This document shows, one piece after another, positions 36,286 through 44,052 of a stretch of 64,000 bases of DNA. A model generated the notes under the pieces. That model ran no database searches and was not told the origin of the DNA. It saw only the letters and a list, made by a program, of their open reading frames with translations. Within the stretch, counting starts at the first letter, position 1. Each line of letters opens with the position of its first letter. Position numbers and translations under genes: made by a program. Source of the stretch: Fuerstiella sp. GTDB lineage: Bacteria; Planctomycetota; Planctomycetia; Planctomycetales; Planctomycetaceae. The stretch spans positions 124,001 through 188,000 of the forward strand of contig JAKVAZ010000013.1 of the NCBI GenBank assembly GCA_022447225.1, in the 5' to 3' direction.

Positions 36286-37329
36286 ATGAAGAACTTAAAA
36301 CCATTTATTCTGGGGTCCATTGCCGGTTGCGGGATGATGTTTGTGGCACTGCAATATCACCTTGTACGTTCGCAGGAGGGATTCCAGTTGATTCCCCGGG
36401 CTCCTCAGGCGGCCCTGGGTTTGGCATGGGCGGATGTTCGGGAATGGGACATACAAAAATGGTCGGATCGTCCGGAGCTCGCACGTGCGGCGGTGTCTCA
36501 CGGTTCTTCCGGCCTGATTTCAGAATCCGTTGCCGGTGAAATCAAGAATTCTCTGGAGACTGATTCCGGCACAGTCGGTCATTTGCGGTCACTGCTGAAT
36601 GGTTCATTGTCTGTTGATTTCGATGCTCCGGTGTTCGGCCCCGAGGATCCTCCGGAATTTGGCAACATTCAGGAAGACCGTCTGGCCATTCCGTTTCCGG
36701 ATGAGGCAGCCAGCCCGCGGTGGGAGGAGTCACTGACTGATCAGGCAGACTATGAGGATTCCTGGTCAGACGTTGGCGATCATACCTGGAGTCGCTCAGA
36801 TGAGTCCGGTCCCGAGTTCAATTCGGGCTTCAGCCAATCGGATGAATACGAATCATCAGACAGCAGACGTCCATGGCCCCGCGACGGGTATGTGGATGAC
36901 GAGCAATCGTATGAATCCGGTGAATGGTCGGAAAGCAATCCGTTTTCCGTTCCGGACCCGTCATGGGACTCCGCGTCTCTTAGTCATAAGAGGCCACGGT
37001 CAACTGACACCCAGGAAGCACGCTTGCGGCAAACGACGACGCTTGAAGATCTGTTGTTTGAGGAGCGGGAAGAGACTGTGTCTGTCCAGTCTGTGGAGGA
37101 TTCCGAATTCAATTCTGTGACGCGTGCACTTGATTCGCGTGCTGCCCGCTCTTTGAATCGAGTTGACAACAGATTTCCTGATCATGCTGACAGTCACAGC
37201 AGGAGCGGTGAGATACGGCAGAGAAAGAGATCCGAATCCTCGTATCCACGAGCCGGTGACGCCCGCGAACGACGTGCACCAAATGCGATTCGTGCCTTAC
37301 GAGAAGGCTATGATCCGTTTCGGAACTGA
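36286..37329 (+). CDS. Acidic membrane-anchored hypothetical protein
   Basis: 347 residues. One N-terminal hydrophobic helix (about 6-24) anchors or exports the protein. Residues 30-80 hold a conserved-looking block (GFQLIPRAPQAALGLAWADVREWD, then VSHGSSGLISESVAGEI) that I associate with other planctomycete hypotheticals. From about 110 on, the chain is highly acidic and Ser/Glu/Asp/Trp-rich with many SDE clusters and no predicted fold, ending in a basic Arg-rich tail (about 295-345). This charge pattern suggests a disordered linker exposed on the far side of the membrane. No catalytic motif. It converges with the amidohydrolase gene. Confidence 0.65.
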   Translation: MKNLKPFILGSIAGCGMMFVALQYHLVRSQEGFQLIPRAPQAALGLAWADVREWDIQKWSDRPELARAAVSHGSSGLISESVAGEIKNSLETDSGTVGHLRSLLNGSLSVDFDAPVFGPEDPPEFGNIQEDRLAIPFPDEAASPRWEESLTDQADYEDSWSDVGDHTWSRSDESGPEFNSGFSQSDEYESSDSRRPWPRDGYVDDEQSYESGEWSESNPFSVPDPSWDSASLSHKRPRSTDTQEARLRQTTTLEDLLFEEREETVSVQSVEDSEFNSVTRALDSRAARSLNRVDNRFPDHADSHSRSGEIRQRKRSESSYPRAGDARERRAPNAIRALREGYDPFRN

Positions 37330-37373
37330 TCCGCGGAAGAAACGGCGTTGTTTGGACTTGCCTGCAACGGCAC

Positions 37374-37401
37374 CGGCCTCGGTCACGAGTGACAGAGGCC
37401 G
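37374..37401. terminator. Strong hairpin between convergent genes
   Basis: CGGCCTCGGTCA (37374-37385) pairs with TGACAGAGGCCG (37390-37401) with a single mismatch and a four-base CGAG loop. It lies 45 bases after the stop of the acidic hypothetical gene. No T-run follows, so it is terminator-like but not a classical intrinsic terminator. Confidence 0.45.
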
Positions 37402-37473
37402 AGGAATCGAAGTTCTTGACAACATTCACAACGGGGTTGCCGACTGACGGGCCCTGACCGGCGGGTGATGCCC

Positions 37474-37521
37474 CGTACTGGATCAGCCGGCGCGGGGACC
37501 TGCTTCTTCACGTCCAGTACG
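37474..37521. repeat. 9-bp inverted repeat between convergent genes
   Basis: CGTACTGGA (37474-37482) and TCCAGTACG (37513-37521) are perfect complements separated by 30 bases, just beyond the stop codon (37542) of the leftward amidohydrolase gene. It may be part of that gene's transcript end. Confidence 0.4.
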
Positions 37522-37541
37522 CCGACCGACAGCTGGTTTCG

Positions 37542-38585
37542 TCATTCCGGTCTTTCGAAGCCCCACAGAGCGGCTGCATTCAGACCGAGAATCTTTTCGC
37601 CGTCTTCACTGCTGAAGAACGGAATTTCGTGCCGAATCAGATCAATCTCTTTGTCCAGTGTCGGTCTGCTGTAATCGGCGCGGGCGGCACCTGGATATCC
37701 GGTTCCAAACAGAAGTCGATCCGGGCCGAATGTTTCGTAAAGACGTTTGATAACCGGCCATGCGTCCGAAAATGGATATTTCCCGGACTTTGACACCGAT
37801 GCCAACTCCGAAACCTTGACCCGCACACTCGGATATTGCGCCATGGCAAGCAGACGTTTTATATTCGGTTCAGGATCTTCAGCACCCAGATCCAGTTGAC
37901 TGAAATGGTCAATAATCACCGGCACATCCGGATAGGCTTTAACCATGACTGCTAGTTTCCGCAATTGTGTCGGTGCGATGAAATAATTGAAGACCGCTCC
38001 AAGATCGGCGGCTGTCCTCCACAAACGATGTGTGTCAGCAGAGTTGATCCAGCCATCTCCGCCGTGATTCCCGTTTTGGTAGTAAATCGCGCTAAACCGC
38101 ATTCCGTGCAGTCCATGCTCCTTCATCCAGAACCGAAGTTTGTCTGCGACGTTTGGGTCTGTCGGGTCGATGAGTCCGTGAGCTTTCAGTCGATCGGGAT
38201 GCTGTTTGACACAGTCAGCGATGTAGGTGTTGTCCCAGCCGTGATAGATGACCTGAACGAGGACAGCGTGGGTACACCCGTGACGATCCATATCTTCGAT
38301 TAACATTTCGACCGTGGCTTCGTGGGGAGGCCCATCGAACGTGTTTCCGTATGGATAAGGAAAAGGGTAAAGGGGTGAATCTTTCCTGGCCCAGACATGC
38401 ATGTGGGTGTCGATGACAGGTTGCGCGGGGGTGTTGTTCTGACCGTTTTGCCTGCCACGGGTCGTTGAGGTCGAATAGAGACCAGCTGCCGCTGTTACCT
38501 GTGCGGCCGAACGCAAAAAACTGCGTCGATCTGCAATTCGCTGCATCATTGATGTTCCATATGTGGATTGCGGATTGGTATTCAT
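37542..38585 (-). CDS. Amidohydrolase 2 family protein (lactonase-like), Tat-exported
   Basis: 347 residues. A twin-arginine signal (ADRRSFLRSAAQVTAAAGL) is followed by the metal-binding DTHMHVW of the amidohydrolase-2 family, GLHGMRFSAIYYQNG, VIIDHFSQLD and GPDRLLFGTGYPG near the C-terminus. The family includes 2-pyrone-4,6-dicarboxylate lactonases and decarboxylases. The usual GSDxP or GTDxP motif, whose Asp is catalytic, is GTGYP here, so either the activity is altered or another acid serves. A later ATG at 38549 next to the Tat motif is an alternative start. It is transcribed leftward, alone. Confidence 0.8.
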   Translation of the reverse strand: MNTNPQSTYGTSMMQRIADRRSFLRSAAQVTAAAGLYSTSTTRGRQNGQNNTPAQPVIDTHMHVWARKDSPLYPFPYPYGNTFDGPPHEATVEMLIEDMDRHGCTHAVLVQVIYHGWDNTYIADCVKQHPDRLKAHGLIDPTDPNVADKLRFWMKEHGLHGMRFSAIYYQNGNHGGDGWINSADTHRLWRTAADLGAVFNYFIAPTQLRKLAVMVKAYPDVPVIIDHFSQLDLGAEDPEPNIKRLLAMAQYPSVRVKVSELASVSKSGKYPFSDAWPVIKRLYETFGPDRLLFGTGYPGAARADYSRPTLDKEIDLIRHEIPFFSSEDGEKILGLNAAALWGFERPE

Positions 38586-39659
38586 TCCAGGGATTCCAAA
38601 GGTGGCTTGGTTACACGGACTTCCATCCTAACAGGAACCGGAACACCAGGTCACACGAGATACCTGATGCCAGCGTGCCGGCGCAGATCACCACCGACCG
38701 ACCAGATCATTGCCAGGGTTAAACAGCATCAAGATGTTGCAGGTTTATCAGGAGTTCTTTGATTTCCTGTTCGCAGCGTGTCCCCTCTGGGATCCGGTCA
38801 TTCCAGCAAGGCCGTGACTCCCGGAGCCGTCGTGGAGAATCGAAAATTTACGGCTGTGTCGCCGAATATTATGCACCGAGGGTTGTCTTTTTCGAGTTCG
38901 CCGGTCAGCACCAGAAAGAGAAACGAGTCTCAAAGTCCATAAGCAGGACTACCGGAATGAGAGAACCTGGAGCCGAAATTGTCGACTAAGAACAGGACAG
39001 AAGTGTGAAATCCGGCCGGCAGAAAACCAGATCCATGTGACCGGGTGTATGAGATTCAGCAGCCGCCGCTTGTTCCGGCTGCCGTCTCGGTGACCGGCTA
39101 TTCACGGGTTCAAAGACCATTGATTGTGCTGCCGGGACACTTGTTGATTAACCGTGCGATTTAGGCAGCGCAGCCCCTTCCTTTTGTTTTCGTTACAGAC
39201 TCGATGTTAAGTAAGGTTAACACCCTGCTTAACATTGTTGTCAAGAACATGATCATTCCTCAAGCCATCTTCTTGCACCTGAGGACGGTGCGGTCCGCCA
39301 TAAATGTCTGAGAAATAATATGTTATGTTGAATTTCCGTATGTGCTGGTTGTAGGGGCCGCATGGCTGGTACGGATAATGCCTTTGTTTTGGGTTGTTGT
39401 GGCAGAAGCGATTTTGTGGTTTCCATCAGTTGCAATGTCTGCCGCTGGTGACTGAGATCATCGGCAAGGACATTCGGATCTGTTTGCTAAAGCTGAGTCG
39501 CTGTCTGCCTCTGATGCTCCGACCGGGCATGGGGCATTTCACATCAGAAGTCTCCCGTGTGCGACCGGAGGCGTGGTTTATTGAGGTTGAGATCGGCCAG
39601 GTTCGGGAATTTGTGATTCACCGTGCTTCATGATCTCATCATTTGAATGAAAAGGGGCC
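38586..39659. other. Long intergenic region upstream of the HD-GYP gene
   Basis: Over one kilobase between divergent genes. Plus-strand frames 38759-38989 and 39394-39633 are the longest. The second ends 24 bases before the HD-GYP start and could be a small upstream gene, but it needs a TTG start and has no family resemblance. A cluster of GTTAA elements at 39205-39234 (listed separately) and A/T-rich promoter-like sequence around 39310-39345 suggest regulatory DNA for the HD-GYP gene. No RNA gene recognised. Confidence 0.4.
39205..39234. promoter_or_regulatory. GTTAA-type inverted repeat cluster
   Basis: TGTTAAG (39205-39211) and CTTAACA (39228-39234) are perfect inverted complements, and a GTTAAC palindrome (39216-39221) sits between them. 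Three related half-sites in 30 bases suggest a binding site for a dimeric regulator. It lies about 425 bases upstream of the HD-GYP gene and about 620 bases upstream of the amidohydrolase gene; the regulated gene is unknown. Confidence 0.3.
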
Positions 39660-40493
39660 ATGATCCTGTTCGCCAGCCAGCAACAGCCAGCCTTTCAGAC
39701 TGTGTCATCTCTCGGAGAACGTGGTTGCAGGACATCCGTCCTGAAGCCTGATGGTCACTTCATGGAGTTCCATCACAATGGTCAGCTGATCAGGGTGTTT
39801 GCTGGGCCTTCCGGTGGAACCGTTTCAGCGAATTTGACCTGTGACGATGGTTCTGCGCTGTCGAATACAATCGCTGCAGAGCTTGTCAGAGCCATCGGAG
39901 TCAAGGACTCCTACACATGTGCACACAGTGACCGTGTTGCTCAGTTTGCGTACCTCACGGCGCAGACGCTGCATTTGGATGACATCGAATGCGAACGCAT
40001 TCACCTGGCGGGACTTCTGCACGATATAGGCAAGGTTGGTATCTCCGACGAGATTCTCAGGAAGACATCTGCCGTCACCGAGTCTGAGATGCAAAAAATC
40101 CGCCAGCATCCGGTGATTGGCTCTGAGATTCTGCTGCAGTTGCCTGGCTTCGAATGCATAGTGCCAGGAGTTCTGCATCATCATGAATCCTTTGACGGTA
40201 CCGGATATCCTGATGGACTCAGCGGTACTTCGATTCCACTGTCCTCCCGTATTCTTGCAGTGGCAGATTCATGGGACGCAATGACAAGTGACCGATCTTA
40301 TCGACGAGCGATGTCAGCTGATCGGGCAGCGTGTATTCTGCAGGAAGGTGCCGGACAGCAGTGGGATCCGCAGTGTGTAGACGCATTTTTGAAATGTGTG
40401 AATGCTGTCGACGTCCGGGACGGACACTGCCAATTCCAGGGCTTTGTTTCACGCACGGTGTGGAGTACCCCGGTGGGCTCTGTGTCTGCATAA
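39660..40493 (+). CDS. HD-GYP domain phosphodiesterase-like protein
   Basis: 277 residues. The N-terminal 80 residues are a short region with no recognised sensor domain. The HD-GYP domain spans about 82-260: HSDRVAQFA, the metal pair HLAGLLHDIGKVGI, IRQHPVIGSEIL, HHHESFDGTGYPDGLSG and ILAVADSWDAMTSDRSYR, with all usual metal ligands and the GYP signature intact. Such enzymes hydrolyse cyclic di-GMP or related dinucleotides and control motility and attachment. Without receiver or PAS domains, the trigger is unclear. A GGGG stretch lies 3 bases before the ATG at 39660. It is cytoplasmic and in a single-gene unit. Confidence 0.87.
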   Translation: MILFASQQQPAFQTVSSLGERGCRTSVLKPDGHFMEFHHNGQLIRVFAGPSGGTVSANLTCDDGSALSNTIAAELVRAIGVKDSYTCAHSDRVAQFAYLTAQTLHLDDIECERIHLAGLLHDIGKVGISDEILRKTSAVTESEMQKIRQHPVIGSEILLQLPGFECIVPGVLHHHESFDGTGYPDGLSGTSIPLSSRILAVADSWDAMTSDRSYRRAMSADRAACILQEGAGQQWDPQCVDAFLKCVNAVDVRDGHCQFQGFVSRTVWSTPVGSVSA

Positions 40494-40862
40494 TCACATC
40501 AGTGCAGATATAATGCAGCGATGCATGCCTGTTAAATGCCTCTGTCAGGCTGTCTGGGTTCTTGTGGTGCTGTTGGCGGTTGTTTCAGACCGGCATTATG
40601 TCTGGCAAAAGTGAGTGGTGAGAACCGACCATCGCCGTTGCTGATTTTATGGTTCTGACGACCACACCACTGGTGTTGGCAGGAGAGAATCTGGGACCGT
40701 CGTCAGTTGCTGCCGGTTTTTAAGTGATCAGTCCGGACAGCCACAATGGAAGTCAACCACGCTGCTGCGGTACCACGAATACCTGGTTTGACGGGAATCA
40801 CGAGGAGAACCCCTCTGGGATCCGGAGACTGTACAGCGTGGTCAGATCCATCCTCTGTCTGT
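40494..40862. other. Intergenic region between convergent HD-GYP and PhyH genes
   Basis: Only a 33-codon frame at 40513-40614 (plus strand) with a hydrophobic middle stands out; it has no Shine-Dalgarno sequence and I do not call it a gene. No strong terminator hairpin was found for either neighbour. Confidence 0.35.
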
Positions 40863-41834
40863 TCAGGCACAGCGCGGGTCGCCGTGTTTCCAGCGATTGA
40901 ATGCAACGTCTTCCGAACGAGCCAGTTCATGTCGCGTCTGTCGCCAGGATTCGGCCCACGCTTCGGAGCTGACCTGTTCCGAAGCCGGATTGGACTGGCT
41001 GCGGGCAACGAAGCCGGGAAACCAGCGTCGTCCGGTTGCCTGTCCGATCGGCTGGTAGCGCAGATCGAAACTCCAGCGGATTTCATTGCTGTGGTTGACC
41101 AGGCCACTGTGTTGTGTCTGACGGTGCATGAACAGGACGTCGCCGGGATCCATTGGCAACGGCACATTCTTTTCTGACAATCGGTTTTCCGGGATACACA
41201 CCTGGTTGAACGTCAGCGGATTGGGACTGCGGCAGTGCAGGGCCAGACCATCGTGATGGCTGCCCGGTACGACCGCCATACAACCGTTTTCCACGGTGGA
41301 TCTTGTGATCGGCAACCATACGGTCAGCATTTCGGTATTGTCAGCATCGTCGGTCACAACACCCAGATCCTGATGCCATGCAACCTGCGCTGTGAGTCCT
41401 GTGCGGGATGGTTCGGGCAGCAAATGTTCGGGGAGTTTGATACGTGTGTGCTGAACGGGGTTCGAATAGATCTCGGGGCCGACAAACTGCTCTACGGCAT
41501 CCAGGAGTCGGGGACTGCGCAGTAAATTAAACACTGCCGGACCGTTGTGGATTGGTGTTTCATCAGTGATGTCTGCCTGCGGCAGTGAGATATCAAAGTG
41601 CTGATCGTAGGCCGGCTCAGCTTCGATCACGATTTTCAGCAGCCGTTCGCAAAACGGCAGGTGATCGTACGTTGACCTCAGCCGTCCCTCGGCCAGCCAC
41701 TGGCCGGCCAGTCGATCCAGCACTGCAGAATATTCGCGGATCACGGGGGCGATATCGAGTTCAACATCCAGCAGTCCGCGAACTACGACATAGCCATCCG
41801 TGTCAAATTTTTTGAAGACAGACGACTCAATCAT
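40863..41834 (-). CDS. Phytanoyl-CoA dioxygenase (PhyH) family protein
   Basis: 323 residues. The iron-binding facial triad appears as AWHQDLG (His and Asp of HxD) and a distal His in QTQHSGLVNHSNEIRWSFDLRYQP, where the Arg pair binds 2-oxoglutarate. The N-terminus FDTDGYVVVRGLLD is the family opening. Members are Fe(II)/2-oxoglutarate-dependent hydroxylases of lipids or small molecules. I chose ATG 41834 because a GGAG Shine-Dalgarno lies about 9 bases upstream and the family sequence starts there; an open frame runs to 41894. It is probably the last gene of a leftward unit with the symporter, 151 bases upstream. Confidence 0.87.
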   Translation of the reverse strand: MIESSVFKKFDTDGYVVVRGLLDVELDIAPVIREYSAVLDRLAGQWLAEGRLRSTYDHLPFCERLLKIVIEAEPAYDQHFDISLPQADITDETPIHNGPAVFNLLRSPRLLDAVEQFVGPEIYSNPVQHTRIKLPEHLLPEPSRTGLTAQVAWHQDLGVVTDDADNTEMLTVWLPITRSTVENGCMAVVPGSHHDGLALHCRSPNPLTFNQVCIPENRLSEKNVPLPMDPGDVLFMHRQTQHSGLVNHSNEIRWSFDLRYQPIGQATGRRWFPGFVARSQSNPASEQVSSEAWAESWRQTRHELARSEDVAFNRWKHGDPRCA

Positions 41835-41985
41835 CCACAACAACTCCAGTTCGATTGACAGCGATTCGATGGGCCCGTCGCACGGGATTGGCACGAGCGC
41901 GCGCCTTTGCCGGTTGACTCAACGTTGACTTCAACAGGAATCCCGACGTTGTGTTGCTTTGTATTGAACGCTGCACACCGCGACC

Positions 41986-43698
41986 TTACCAGAATATCAC
42001 AAGATTCAACAACAGTACCACACAAATCACCAGCGTAGTCCACACGCTGGTACGTTGAAACCATTTCAGCCCCTCCGACGGCACCTCGAACGGGAACTCC
42101 GGTGCTTCCGATATCTGTATCCGTGACGAATCCAGCCAACCTCCTGCAGATTCCATTTCCCTGTCATCATGATGTTTCGAATGAGCACGGAACATCATTG
42201 CACCAACATCCTCAGGAGATGCCCAGCCATGCCACATGCTGGTGATGATCATTGCCGTGAACGTTATTCCACAGCTCCACAGATAACCCTGGAACGTGCC
42301 TGTCCACCACACCGGCAGTGGACTGTCGAACAGTGTGACCGTGAGGGGGTCCGCGAAACGCGTGAGGCCGATCACGATGCCAACGCAAAGTCCCACTGCA
42401 CCGGAAGAACGGGACACGCGTGTCAATACGCCCATCAGGTACACGGTGAGCAGCGGCATGACGGCGACACCCACCAAACGGAGATAGAATGCCACCATCC
42501 CGCCTTGCAGGAACGGGATATACACGAATGACAGCCCGATCACAGCAAACGTGACACATCGCGAGATCTGGACATAGTGTCGGTCGCTGGCCTGCCGCAC
42601 CATGAATCGCGCATAGACGTCACGGGTAAAGACCGAAGCGAGTGCTGAGCCGATGGAATCGTAGGTTGAAATTCCGCCGGCCAGCAGCCCGGCGACTACG
42701 ATCGCAGTCAGTAGATCACCCATCGGAAACAGATACTGCTGGACAAGCAATGGAAAGATGCTGTCGCCGGTTTCAAGATCCGGGACCAGGGCCCGGCCCA
42801 TGACGCCCAGAGTGATGTTGAACCAAAGTACAAATGCAGTCACTGCTGCAGCCGCTGCGGCCGCCATTCGCATGTCCCACTTCGACCGTGACGCAAGCAT
42901 CCGCATCGCCTGTGACTGGTTAATTACGCAGTAGGATGTCATCACCAGAACAAACCCGACCACCACCATCCATGCCGGCGTATTTGGTTCTGTCACACCG
43001 CCCACGTGTGTCATGGCGTGTGCCTGTTCAGCAGTGATTCGTCCTGACTCAGTGTGTTCCGTCAGTTTCGCTTCGATCCCCGACCATCCGCCCACATGGC
43101 TCCATACGGTCCACCACAGAATGATTGCGGCCACCAGCATCACAACGGACTGCAGTGAATCGGTAACCGCGACAGACTTCAGTCCACCCATCGCAGTGTA
43201 AGCTGCGGCTGCTATCGCGATTCCGGTCACCAGCCACCACGTATCCTGTTCCCAGCCGGTCAGCATGTCAAAAGTCAGATACAACGAGAAAGCAACATTC
43301 CCCAGAACGTTGGTTCGAGTCTGCAGCTGAATGAAGACCGCGATCACTCGTGCTGTTGGTCCGAATCGGTATTCAAGATATTCGCAGTTGGTGAACATTC
43401 CGCTGCGGTACATCGGTACCAGCACCACCCATGTCATGACCATCCAGCCGACGGTCATTCCAATCCACCATGCTGAGATGTACGGCATGCCCTGCTGATA
43501 GGCGGCACCAGCCACAGCCACGTAATCGCCGCTGTCCACGGCTGTTGCAAACATCGACAACCCGACCATCCACCACGGCAGTCCGCGTGCGGCCAGAAAC
43601 CAGTCGACAGACTCATGGGTTTCGCGGGCTTTCCACAGGCCGAACAGAATGATGGCGGCATTGATGCCGATTACGAGCATCCATCCAAAGGCGGTCAA
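41986..43698 (-). CDS. Sodium:solute symporter family protein (longer copy)
   Basis: 570 residues with about 13 membrane helices. The family pattern is clear in WFLAARGLPWWMVGLSMFATAVDSGDYVAVAGAAY (helix 1-2 with the sodium-binding break) and in the later LLAGGISTYDSIGSALASVFTRDVY. SSS transporters import sugars, amino acids, nucleosides or organic acids with sodium. The C-terminal part has a cytoplasmic stretch of about 60 residues before a last helix (WTTLVICVVLLLNLVIFW). Its substrate is not evident; neighbouring sugar-dehydrogenase and PhyH genes on the same strand hint at import of an oxidisable carbon source. Confidence 0.9.
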   Translation of the reverse strand: MTAFGWMLVIGINAAIILFGLWKARETHESVDWFLAARGLPWWMVGLSMFATAVDSGDYVAVAGAAYQQGMPYISAWWIGMTVGWMVMTWVVLVPMYRSGMFTNCEYLEYRFGPTARVIAVFIQLQTRTNVLGNVAFSLYLTFDMLTGWEQDTWWLVTGIAIAAAAYTAMGGLKSVAVTDSLQSVVMLVAAIILWWTVWSHVGGWSGIEAKLTEHTESGRITAEQAHAMTHVGGVTEPNTPAWMVVVGFVLVMTSYCVINQSQAMRMLASRSKWDMRMAAAAAAAVTAFVLWFNITLGVMGRALVPDLETGDSIFPLLVQQYLFPMGDLLTAIVVAGLLAGGISTYDSIGSALASVFTRDVYARFMVRQASDRHYVQISRCVTFAVIGLSFVYIPFLQGGMVAFYLRLVGVAVMPLLTVYLMGVLTRVSRSSGAVGLCVGIVIGLTRFADPLTVTLFDSPLPVWWTGTFQGYLWSCGITFTAMIITSMWHGWASPEDVGAMMFRAHSKHHDDREMESAGGWLDSSRIQISEAPEFPFEVPSEGLKWFQRTSVWTTLVICVVLLLNLVIFW

Positions 43699-44052
43699 TT
43701 TTGACTCCTGTCGTCTGTGCCAGTCATGTGTTCGTGCTCAAGTTCGTGGGAAGCAAACGTATTGCTGTCCTACGAATCCGGTACCAAACCAGTATGGCAG
43801 TATTCGTTCCCAAGTTGAATTCTGCAGATTCATTCTTCGCTGCAGTACCCGGACAAGGGCAGTGTCCCTGATCCATTTCCAGCGGTCGCATGGAAGCACG
43901 CGAGCTGCTTCCGCCGGTCGCTCTGCAGTATATGCGCACCATCACGCACATATGCGACTCTAAATGATCAAACGCGACATGCGGACAGAAGTCCGATTTT
44001 TCAGCCGATGCTGTCGTGTCTACGGATCAAAATTAGATATCCAGAACGAAAC
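43699..44052. other. Spacer between the heme dehydrogenase and symporter genes
   Basis: Both neighbours run leftward. It may hold the symporter promoter. The frame 43724-43951 on the minus strand shows no family resemblance. Nothing else is evident. Confidence 0.35.

Noticed and set aside
39394-39633. 79-residue frame ending just before the HD-GYP gene
   Set aside because: Needs a TTG start, shows no family resemblance and overlaps promoter-like DNA, so I treat it as non-coding.
40513-40614. 33-residue frame with a hydrophobic segment downstream of the HD-GYP gene
   Set aside because: No Shine-Dalgarno sequence and no known family; chance is likely at this length.
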